Assembly: GCA_030425785.1 (NCBI GenBank)
Contig: JAUHYJ010000081.1
Span: 1 to 10,054, forward strand
DNA length: 10,054 bases
Direction of reading: 5' to 3'
From: Acidimicrobiia bacterium
Lineage (GTDB): Bacteria; Actinomycetota; Acidimicrobiia; Acidimicrobiales; Ilumatobacteraceae
Shown: positions 1-5,953 of the stretch, piece after piece
Layout of the letters: each line of letters opens with the position of its first letter
Numbering within the stretch: position 1 is the first letter of the stretch
Notes under the pieces: model-generated
Told to the model about the DNA's origin: nothing
The model's input: only the letters and a program-made list of their open reading frames with translations
Database searches by the model: none
Translations under genes and position numbers: made by a program

Positions 1-729
1 GACGAGCATGTTCATCGCAGGCGAGCCGATGAACCCCGCGACGAACTCGTTGGCCGGGCGGTCGTAGAGCTCCAGCGGACTGCCCGCCTGCTCTATCCGC
101 CCCTCGTTCATCACGATGACGGTATCCGCCAGCGTCATCGCCTCAACCTGGTCGTGCGTGACGAAGACCGACGTGACGCCCAGGCGCTGGTGCAGCTGCT
201 TGATCTCCTTACGCATCTGCACCCTGAGCTTCGCGTCGAGGTTCGACAGCGGCTCGTCGAAGAGAAAGACCTGCGGGCTGCGGACGATGGCGCGGCCCAT
301 CGCCACCCGCTGCCGCTGCCCGCCCGAGAGCTGGCGCGGAAGCCGGGCGAGCAGCGCATCGAGACCCAGTATCGACCCGGCATAGCGGACCTTCTCTGTG
401 ATCGAGAGCCGCGGCGCCCCGGCCAGGCGCATGCTGAACGACATGTTGTCCGCCACCGACATGTGCGGGTACAGCGCGTAGGACTGGAACACCATCGCGA
501 TGTCGCGGTCCTTGGCGGGCATGTCGGTGACCTGTCTGCCGCCGATCCAGATCTCGCCCGCGATCACGTCCTCGAGGCCGCAGATCGCCCGCAGGAGCGT
601 GGTCTTGCCGCAGCCGGATGGCCCGACCAGCGCGACGAAGACGCCGTCCCCGATCGAGAGCGAGACCTCCTTCAGCGCGACGAAGTCGCCGTAGGTCTTC
701 ACCACCCGGTCGATCTCGATGCCCGCCAT
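1..729 (-). CDS. Sugar-type ABC transporter ATP-binding protein (MalK/UgpC family), 3' end outside window
   Basis: This is the nucleotide-binding subunit that would power a CUT1-type importer for sugars, polyols or glycerol-3-phosphate at the inner face of the membrane. The visible 243 codons show the full ATPase core in order: Walker [10 protein letters not shown] (residues 36-44), Q-loop Gln82 in [11 protein letters not shown], signature LSGGQ (134-138), Walker B VFLFDEP (154-160, catalytic Glu159), D-loop SNLD (162-165) and H-loop His192. Family members have about 350-370 residues, so the C-terminal TOBE-type regulatory domain lies beyond base 1. The ATG at 729 places [14 protein letters not shown] at the usual start, behind a run of seven G that must act as the Shine-Dalgarno sequence. 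The GntR gene ends 28 bases upstream, which suggests one transcript. The matching permeases and binding protein are not visible, so the substrate is unknown. It is unlikely to serve the peptide-type permeases at 2.3-4.0 kb, which use a different ATPase family. Confidence 0.95.
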   Translation of the reverse strand, partial: MAGIEIDRVVKTYGDFVALKEVSLSIGDGVFVALVGPSGCGKTTLLRAICGLEDVIAGEIWIGGRQVTDMPAKDRDIAMVFQSYALYPHMSVADNMSFSMRLAGAPRLSITEKVRYAGSILGLDALLARLPRQLSGGQRQRVAMGRAIVRSPQVFLFDEPLSNLDAKLRVQMRKEIKQLHQRLGVTSVFVTHDQVEAMTLADTVIVMNEGRIEQAGSPLELYDRPANEFVAGFIGSPAMNMLV

Positions 730-757
730 CGCCCCCCCTAGCCTTCGGACTCCGGCG

Positions 758-1432
758 TCACGTCTGTTCCAGCGCCCGCGTCCGTGCGTTGCGGATGTGC
801 TCGCGCATCGCCTCCGACGTGCCTGCTACGTCGCGCGCCTCCATCGCGTCGATGATCCGCACGTGCTCCTGCATCGTCGAGACGACGAGCCTGTCGTTGA
901 GCCGCGTCTGTTCCTGCTTGATGAGACGGATCTTCACGGAGTTCACCCGGTACGTGTCCGAGATGATCTTGTTGCCGAGATGGTCGATGATGGTGTCGTG
1001 CATGGCCCAGTCGATGGCCTGCGCCTTCTCGATCAGCGCGCCAGGGATGCCGCCCTCCGCCTGGCTCCGCTCGCACGTCTCGATGATCGCCTCGTGCTCC
1101 TCTCTGAGCCGGGCGATCTCGATGTCGCTGGCCTCGCGGACGAACTGCATCGCCGCCTCGACCTCGAGGAACATGCGGAACTGAAAGGCATCGCGGATCA
1201 AGTGCAGGTCGACGTGGGCAATCTGCATCCCCCGCTTGGGCATCGTCGTGACCAGCCCCTCGGTCTCGAGCCGCGGGATCAGTTCGCGGATCGCGCCCAG
1301 CTTCAAGCCGGTCAGTTCGACAAGCTCGCGCTGCGACACGAACTGCCCGGCCCTGAGGTTGCGGTTCAACAGATGGTTCGTGAACCGCCCATAGGCCTGT
1401 TCCCGAAGGTTCGTCGTCTGCCCATCCTTCAT
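758..1432 (-). CDS. GntR-family transcriptional regulator, FadR subfamily with FCD domain
   Basis: This is a 224-residue DNA-binding regulator of usual length for the subfamily. Residues about 9-72 form the winged helix-turn-helix: [21 protein letters not shown], then [20 protein letters not shown] as the recognition helices, and [18 protein letters not shown] as the wing. Residues about 75-220 form the all-helical FCD effector domain. Its likely metal-binding set is visible as Asp141 and His145 (DWAMH), His190 (QEHV) and His212 (REHI); in this family these hold a metal that helps bind a carboxylate or sugar-acid ligand. The ATG at 1432 is the only reasonable start: no other start codon lies between it and an in-frame TGA 27 bases upstream. 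Its ribosome-binding site is weak. The downstream ATPase gene suggests a local repressor of a sugar or sugar-acid transport operon. The ligand cannot be told from sequence. Confidence 0.93.
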   Translation of the reverse strand: MKDGQTTNLREQAYGRFTNHLLNRNLRAGQFVSQRELVELTGLKLGAIRELIPRLETEGLVTTMPKRGMQIAHVDLHLIRDAFQFRMFLEVEAAMQFVREASDIEIARLREEHEAIIETCERSQAEGGIPGALIEKAQAIDWAMHDTIIDHLGNKIISDTYRVNSVKIRLIKQEQTRLNDRLVVSTMQEHVRIIDAMEARDVAGTSEAMREHIRNARTRALEQT

Positions 1433-1449
1433 AGGTTCCGCGCCAAGTC

Positions 1450-1465
1450 TGACATGTCAAGTATA
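1450..1465 (-). promoter_or_regulatory. Likely -10 box and overlapping operator of the GntR gene
   Basis: On the minus strand TATACT (1465-1460) is a good -10 hexamer, 28 bases before the ATG at 1432. Directly downstream, where transcription would begin, lies the perfect 10-base palindrome TGACATGTCA (1450-1459), a plausible operator for a dimeric GntR protein. No convincing -35 box sits at 16-18 bases. As an alternative, TTGACA within the same stretch could be a -35 box, but its -10 would then fall on the start codon. This is inferred from sequence only. Confidence 0.4.
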
Positions 1466-1488
1466 GAACTACTGAATAGGTTAGAGTT

Positions 1489-1522
1489 CCAATCCGGAAT
1501 TCACAAGGCAGAATTCTATTGG
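1489..1522. repeat. Imperfect inverted repeat upstream of the GntR gene
   Basis: The left arm CCAAT-ccg-GAATTC and the right arm GAATTC-t-ATTGG flank an 8-base loop (ACAAGGCA). The outer GTT and AAC also match if two bases are bulged. It lies 57-90 bases before the GntR start, so it could be a second operator or a transcript hairpin. It also lies just beyond the last recognisable transposase codon, so it could be a remnant of an IS end. I cannot decide between these. Confidence 0.45.
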
Positions 1523-1549
1523 CGAACCGTCCAACGACCGGCGGCGCCT

Positions 1550-2190
1550 CTCGACCTGCTGCAGCTCGGGGATGTAGGGCGGCAGATAGACGAGCCAGAT
1601 GCCTTCGGGCGCCGCGAGCGGCTGGGTGTGCCAGCCAACGCCGTCGAGCACGAGAACGATGATGCGGTCGCAGCCGGCGCCGGCCTCGCGCGGGCGAAGA
1701 GCGCGAGGATACGCTCGAACAGCTCCTTGTCGACGCCGGTCGAGAGAGACCAGAAGCTTTCGCTGGTGGCCGGCGAGACGAAGGTGGTGACGTAGAGCGA
1801 CTCAAAGCGATGGTGGCGCGGGCGGACCGGCCGCTCACAGCGCGGCGCCTAGACCTGACGGAGGATCGGCTTCAGCCCGATCCGGTGCTCGTCGGTAGCG
1901 AAGGTGTCGATCACCGCCCCGAATGGCGCTCCGCGTTCTCGGTGACGACCTCGCCGAGATTGTCTTAAACGCCGCCTGCTCCTCGGACGTCGCCGCCCGC
2001 ACGTCGCGCGGCCGCGGGCGCTGGATCGTCCAGCCTACCGCCCGCAGCGCCTCCCAGCCGCGCTGCTCGGCGACCTTTGCCGGCCCGAGCGCGGCCGCGA
2101 TCACCGCCGCTACCTTCATCGCGGTCCAGACCCCGCCATCATCGGGCGGGCTCTTCACCCGCCTCTCGGCGACCTCACCCAGCGTGGAAC
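1550..2190 (-). pseudogene. IS630-family transposase remnant, frameshifted and truncated
   Basis: The minus strand carries segments in the correct family order but in different frames. About 2190-1964 gives the N-terminal HTH region (GVWTAMKVAAVIAAALGP, QRGWEALRAVGW, RPRPRDVRAATSEEQAAFK). 1961-1917 gives NLGEVVTENAERHSG. About 1917-1690 gives TDEHRIGLKPILRQV, then a TAG at 1849-1851 where the family has Trp (VWAPRG), then RPVRPRHHRFESLYVTTFVSP and ELFERILALFAR. 1687-1550 gives IIVLVLDGVGWHT and LPPYIPELQQVE. All three acidic DDE positions (TDEH, LVLD, the final E) survive, but in different frames, so no active enzyme can be made. The family's C-terminal tail after the last E is missing and the 5' edge is vague. 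Together with its flanks this accounts for the gene-free stretch 1433-2264. It separates two blocks of different style and probably marks an old rearrangement. Confidence 0.85.
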
Positions 2191-2264
2191 CGACAGAGTC
2201 AACGACAAGATATCGACGAAGTTCTTCCACCGCGGGGTCGTGAGCGTCGATGACGGTGGAGTGA

Positions 2265-3077
2265 TCACACGGTCCGCAACCGCGGATCGAGCGCGTCGCG
2301 CAGCGCATCCCCCAGCAGGTTGAAGCCGAGAGAGAGAGAGAGGATGGCGAACCCGGCGAAGACCGCCGGCCAAGGCGACAACAGCATGAAGTTCCGCCCC
2401 TCCGCCAGCATCAGGCCGAGCGAAGGTGTCGGGGGCTGTGCGCCGAGCCCAAGGAACGACAGCGACGCCTCCACAAGGATCGCTGCCGAGAGGAGCAGGC
2501 TCGCCTGCACCAGCACGACCGAGGTGATGTTTGGCAGAAGATGCGCGAAGATGATCCGCGTGTCGCTGGCGCCGATCGCCCTGGCTCCCTGAACGTACTC
2601 GCTTTCGCAGATCACAAGCGCCGGCCCGCGAAGGAGACGCGCGAAGATCGGTGTGTAGACGACCGCGATGGCAATCGCGGCGCTCCAGACGTTCGGGCCC
2701 AGAACGGCGATTACGCCGATCGCGAGGAGCAGGATAGGAAACGCGAAGAGTACGTCCATGACGCGCATCACGATCCGCTCGAACCACCCCCGGTAGTAGG
2801 CGGCGAGCATGCCGATCGTCCCACCGACGGCCAGGGCGATGGCGACCGCGACTGCGCAGATCGCCAGTGACGTCCGGTAGCCGTAGACGATGCGCGCCAG
2901 CACGTCGCGGCCGAGCTGGTCGGTGCCCAGCCAGTGTTCGCTGCTCGGGCCTGCTCGCGCGTCGAGCAGTACCCCGTCGTTCGGGTCGGCCGGTGTCAGC
3001 CATGGTCCGAACACCGCCAACGTGACCACGACGCCGAGCACGATCCCGGCCGCGCCGACCGTGAGCGACCGGCGCAT
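2265..3077 (-). CDS. Peptide/nickel-type ABC transporter permease, DppC/OppC family
   Basis: This is a 270-residue inner-membrane permease that pairs with the DppB-like protein to form the import channel. HWLGTDQLGRDVLARIVYG (48-66) is the family hallmark just before the core. The EAA-loop that docks the ATPase is ESEYVQGARAIGASDTR through HLLPN (158-183). Several hydrophobic segments are evident (about 8-24, 70-92, 108-126, 131-148, 186-205, 236-255), and the end NLLGDALRDALDPRLR is typical. The ATG at 3077 overlaps the dppB-like stop by one base (TGATG), a sign of coupled translation; the open frame further upstream is only a shadow of that gene. Residues 246-250 are read from a (GA)n microsatellite. 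The gene is complete, yet no DppD/DppF ATPase follows: the IS630 remnant comes next. Codons in the 3' two thirds look less strictly GC-ending than in the genes upstream. Confidence 0.94.
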   Translation of the reverse strand: MRRSLTVGAAGIVLGVVVTLAVFGPWLTPADPNDGVLLDARAGPSSEHWLGTDQLGRDVLARIVYGYRTSLAICAVAVAIALAVGGTIGMLAAYYRGWFERIVMRVMDVLFAFPILLLAIGVIAVLGPNVWSAAIAIAVVYTPIFARLLRGPALVICESEYVQGARAIGASDTRIIFAHLLPNITSVVLVQASLLLSAAILVEASLSFLGLGAQPPTPSLGLMLAEGRNFMLLSPWPAVFAGFAILSLSLGFNLLGDALRDALDPRLRTV

Positions 3078-4021
3078 CAGCTCGACCTCACACGGGGGTC
3101 GAGCACGGCGTAGGTGAGGTCGAGGAGTAGCTGGACCAGCGCGGTCATGACCGCGGCCAGCGCGACGAACCCCATGACGATCGGCATGTCGGCGTTGCGG
3201 ATCGCGTTGAGCACGAGCTGGCCGAGGCCCGGGAGCGCGAAGACCTGCTCGACGATGACCGCGCCGCCGAGCAGCACCGATGCCTGTGCCGCGATCGTGG
3301 TCACGACGGGGATCGAAGCGTTCCGGAGCGCAGTTCGGAACAGGATCCGGCGTCGCGACAGGCCGCCGGCGACCGCCGTCCGGACGAACGGTTCGTGCAG
3401 CGTCCGCACGAACCCGGCTCGCGTCTGCCGTGCGAGCGCGGCGGCTGCCGCGGTGCCGAGCGCGATCGCGGGCAGGGTGATGCTGCGGAGCCACTCGATC
3501 GGTGACTCGGTGATGCCGACGTAGCCGACAGCGGGGAAGAGGGAGTACGGCAGCGCGACGTAGGCGACGAGCAGGAGCGCCATCCAGAAATTCGGCACGG
3601 CCTGACCCACCGACGCAACCGCGGTGATCGACGAGTCGCTCGGGCGCCCGGCTCGGATGCCGGCCGCGATCCCGGCCGGGATGCCGATGACGGCGCCGAC
3701 GAGCAGCGCGCCGGCGGCGACCGACACGGTCACCGGCAGCCGCCGCTGCAGCTGCTCGCCCACCGGCGCTCCGTTCTGCCACGACGTGCCGAAGTCGCCG
3801 CGCACCGCACCGCTGAGCCAGTCGCCGTACTGCACGATCGCGGAACGGTCGACGCCGATCTCGGCGCGGTACGCGGCGTAGGCCTCGTCGGTCGCGTTCT
3901 CCCCGAGGCGGACGACGGCCGGGTCCGTGGGCGACAGCTGGAGCAGCATGAAGCCCACGAACGTGGCCACCAACAGCAAGGGGATGAGCGAGACGATGCG
4001 TGTCAGGACGACGCGCAGCAT
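3077..4021 (-). CDS. Peptide/nickel-type ABC transporter permease, DppB/OppB family
   Basis: This 314-residue inner-membrane permease is of normal family length. It starts with the classic first helix (LRVVLTRIVSLIPLLLVATFVGFMLLQLSPTDPA) followed by a periplasmic loop containing GDFGTSWQNGAPVGEQL (75-91). The membrane core runs from about 97 to the end, with the segment VGQAVPNFWMALLLVAY (138-154). The ATPase-docking EAA loop is PFVRTAVAGGLSRRRI through FRTALRNA (211-235), here with Val-Ala-Gly-Gly in place of the common Ala-Arg-Ala-Lys-Gly. The end AVLDPRVR is typical. The ATG at 4021 has a strong ribosome-binding site, GGAGGTGATC, nine bases upstream. It lies 62 bases after the binding-protein gene and overlaps the DppC-like gene, so all three are probably one operon. 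Substrate is not predictable from the permease. Confidence 0.95.
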   Translation of the reverse strand: MLRVVLTRIVSLIPLLLVATFVGFMLLQLSPTDPAVVRLGENATDEAYAAYRAEIGVDRSAIVQYGDWLSGAVRGDFGTSWQNGAPVGEQLQRRLPVTVSVAAGALLVGAVIGIPAGIAAGIRAGRPSDSSITAVASVGQAVPNFWMALLLVAYVALPYSLFPAVGYVGITESPIEWLRSITLPAIALGTAAAAALARQTRAGFVRTLHEPFVRTAVAGGLSRRRILFRTALRNASIPVVTTIAAQASVLLGGAVIVEQVFALPGLGQLVLNAIRNADMPIVMGFVALAAVMTALVQLLLDLTYAVLDPRVRSS

Positions 4022-4083
4022 GCGGCGATCACCTCCCGGTTCGGTGCGTCATGTCGGGGCCGGCGGCCGAGGTGGTGTACCGA

Positions 4084-5814
4084 TCAGCCGATCGACACAC
4101 CGTACGGCTTGGGGATGTTGTCGGATGGCGACAGCTCGGCACCCGAGACCTCGGGGGTCAACACGGCCGTCGGGATCGTGTGCCCGATCACCATGATGTA
4201 GCCCTGCAGCACCGCTTCGGTGTAGACGTTCTTCCACGCCTCGTCCTGAGCGGCGGGATCGGTGGCGGCGAACGCCTCGTCAGCGAGTTCGGGCAATCGG
4301 CCGCGATCGGTGTCGAGCGGGTCGTACGGGCTGTCGGGCGCCAGCCGCTCGAGGTAGTGCGACTCGGCGGTGAAGCCACGGGCGAGGGTGGGCGTCAGGG
4401 CGTAGTTGCCGCTGCGCATCTCGTTGGCGAGGGTGCCGGGTTCGACGAGCACGATCTCGGCGTTCACCCCGACGTCGGCCCACATCTGCTGGAGCGCCTC
4501 GGCGGCGGTGACGAGACCGCCGAAGGACGGGAACGTCACGTCGAAGCCGTCGGGGTACCCCGCCTCGGCGAGCAGGGCGCGTGCCTGGTCGGGGTCGTAG
4601 GCCATCGCTTCGGTGGCGGGGTCGTAGTACGGGGTCCCCTCGATCCAGAACGCCGGGGTCGGGTTGCCCTGGCCGAACTGAACGCCCTGGTTGAACGCCT
4701 CGCGATCGATCGCGAGGCTGAGTGCCTGTCGCACCCGCTCGTCGCCGAGCGGCTCGAGCAATGTGCCGTCGGTGTCCATCATCTGCACGTAGTTGACGTT
4801 GGTGTTCGGCCGGGTGATGAGTTGGTAGCCGCCGTCCTCGAACGTCGGCGTGTCCCCCTGGGTCCGGAGCTCGATCACGTCGACCTGCCCGCCGAGCATG
4901 GCGTTGTTCGCGGCGTCGTTCTCGAGGAAGCGCAGTTCGATCGTCTGGATCTGCACCTGTGACGGGTCCCAGTAGTCGGGGTTGGCCTGGAACACCTCGA
5001 CCTCGCCGGGGTTCGACGAGTCCGCGTCGTGTGTCCACCCACCGGCGCCGACGGGGTCGGTGTCCGGGCTGGCGTCGAACGACAGCGGGCTCATCATCAT
5101 CCCGGGGAGTCGGCTCAGGTCGGACAGGAGGGAGGTGCTCGGGCGGACGAGCTTGATCTCGACCGTCATGTCGTCGAGCGCGGTGACCGACTCGATGTTG
5201 GCGTAGAAGGCTGCGGAGGGGCTGGCCTCGATCGACTTGGCGCGATCGAAGTTCGCCACGACCGCGTCGGCGTCGACCGGCTCGCCGTCACTGAACCGGA
5301 CGTCGGGGCGCAACGTCAGCTGGAGCGTGTTCGGATCGACCTGCTCCCAGCTCTCGGCGAGCCCGGGCGAGAACGACGCGTCGGCCTCCTGGTGGACGAG
5401 CGTGTCGAACACGGGGTGGAGGTAGTACTCCTGCGCGACGGCGGCCATGACCGGGTCGTAGCTCTGCACGTTGGTCGCCACGCCGACGCGCAGCGTGCCG
5501 CTGGCCTCGACCGCAGCGTCGTCGGACGGCGCTGTGCTGTCGGACGGGTTGCTGTCGCTCGGCGCGTCGTCGGTCGTGCCGTCGGTCGTGTCCTCGGTCG
5601 TGTCCTCGGCGGTGTCGTCGGTCGTGTCCTCGGCGGTGTCGTCGGTCGCGTCGTCCGCGGTGTCGGTCGCCGCCGCCGGCTCATCGCCGTCGCTGTCGTC
5701 GTCACCGCCGCAGGCGGCGAACGTCAGGGCCGCGATCGAGATCAGCCCGATCGCTCGGCGACGGCTGCGGACGACGCGGTTGCGTCGACCGAGTTGCAGT
5801 GTGCGTGTCTTCAC
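4084..5814 (-). CDS. ABC transporter substrate-binding lipoprotein, family 5 (peptide/nickel/opine type)
   Basis: This 576-residue extracytoplasmic solute receptor would deliver ligand to the two downstream permeases. The N-terminus has an Arg-rich region, a hydrophobic helix (AIGLISIAALTFAA) and Cys35 in FAAC-GGDDD, a lipobox that anchors it to the outer membrane face. SRRRAI at 17-22 resembles a twin-arginine signal, so Tat export is possible. Residues about 38-105 are a low-complexity Asp/Thr/Ser linker with 8-residue repeats. The SBP_bac_5 fold starts near 107 with TLRVGVATNVQSYDP and includes LAESWEQVDPNTLQLTLRPDVRF-SDGEPVDADAVVANFDR, then VRQALSLAIDREAF and ALLAEAGYPDGFDVTF, all family signatures. 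Translation begins at GTG 5814, seven bases after GGAGGGGG. The usual clients are peptides, but this family also binds opines, oligosaccharides and plant metabolites, so the ligand is open. It is transcribed divergently from the ROK regulator. Confidence 0.95.
   Translation of the reverse strand: MKTRTLQLGRRNRVVRSRRRAIGLISIAALTFAACGGDDDSDGDEPAAATDTADDATDDTAEDTTDDTAEDTTEDTTDGTTDDAPSDSNPSDSTAPSDDAAVEASGTLRVGVATNVQSYDPVMAAVAQEYYLHPVFDTLVHQEADASFSPGLAESWEQVDPNTLQLTLRPDVRFSDGEPVDADAVVANFDRAKSIEASPSAAFYANIESVTALDDMTVEIKLVRPSTSLLSDLSRLPGMMMSPLSFDASPDTDPVGAGGWTHDADSSNPGEVEVFQANPDYWDPSQVQIQTIELRFLENDAANNAMLGGQVDVIELRTQGDTPTFEDGGYQLITRPNTNVNYVQMMDTDGTLLEPLGDERVRQALSLAIDREAFNQGVQFGQGNPTPAFWIEGTPYYDPATEAMAYDPDQARALLAEAGYPDGFDVTFPSFGGLVTAAEALQQMWADVGVNAEIVLVEPGTLANEMRSGNYALTPTLARGFTAESHYLERLAPDSPYDPLDTDRGRLPELADEAFAATDPAAQDEAWKNVYTEAVLQGYIMVIGHTIPTAVLTPEVSGAELSPSDNIPKPYGVSIG
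5569..5640 (-). repeat. 24-base tandem repeat encoding the lipoprotein's Asp/Thr linker
   Basis: Three adjacent units encode DTAEDTTD, DTAEDTTE and DTTDGTTD (residues 59-82). The first two units are nearly identical at the DNA level. The unit length is a multiple of three, so copy-number change would lengthen or shorten the flexible tether without a frameshift. Acidic Thr/Ser linkers after the lipid anchor are common in actinobacterial lipoproteins. Confidence 0.8.
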
Positions 5815-5868
5815 GGTGGAACCCCCTCCAACGCTGCGGCTCGATGCTGCAGCTCCCTATTAATCAAC

Positions 5869-5897
5869 ACCGTAGAACAAATGCAGATACACTGCAA
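5869..5897 (-). promoter_or_regulatory. Probable promoter of the lipoprotein/permease operon
   Basis: On the minus strand TTGCAG (5897-5892) and TACGGT (5874-5869) are separated by exactly 17 bases, a fair match to a housekeeping promoter of the TTGAC / TAnnnT type. Transcription would begin near 5861, leaving about 47 untranslated bases that contain the GGAGGGGG ribosome-binding site (5829-5822). The -35 box lies inside the inverted repeat at 5882-5896. Inferred by eye. Confidence 0.45.
5882..5896. promoter_or_regulatory. Perfect inverted repeat in the divergent promoter, candidate ROK operator
   Basis: TGCAG-ATACA-CTGCA has two perfect 5-base arms around a 5-base spacer. It covers the proposed -35 box of the minus-strand operon. 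It also covers TACACT (5888-5893), a -10-like hexamer for the plus-strand ROK gene, so one bound dimer could shut both promoters. A related core, GCTGCAGC, lies at 5846-5853, and the 9-mer ACACTGCAA recurs in the opposite orientation at 5794-5802, inside the first codons of the lipoprotein gene. Binding by the ROK protein is inference. Confidence 0.45.
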
Positions 5898-5953
5898 GCC
5901 GTGGGCAGGTCGCGAGCGGAGGGGTCGTCGGCGACGCTGTTCGGTGGGGCGCG

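Noticed and set aside
719..1795. Plus-strand open frames of 566-1077 bases opposite the GntR gene and IS remnant, and a similar one at 4000-4962 opposite the lipoprotein gene
   Set aside because: They are antisense to recognisable proteins, have Arg/Asp/Val-rich composition typical of high-GC shadows, and contain no known motifs.
738..1838. Minus-strand open frame of 366 codons overlapping the GntR gene
   Set aside because: It is a different frame from the recognisable GntR protein and mixes out-of-frame IS630 sequence with Arg-rich shadow.
2191..2264. A 5' fragment of a dppD ATPase gene after the DppC-like stop
   Set aside because: No frame shows an ATPase N-terminus or Walker motif. Weak candidates such as DPAVEELRRYL could not be assigned to any family.
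3078..3782. Long upstream extension of the DppC-like gene
   Set aside because: It overlaps the well-supported DppB-like gene in another frame and consists of Arg/Ala-rich shadow sequence. The ATG at 3077 gives the family's normal length.
5569..5640. CRISPR-like repeats in the 5.5 kb region
   Set aside because: Units are adjacent without spacers and encode a regular Asp/Thr linker in frame.
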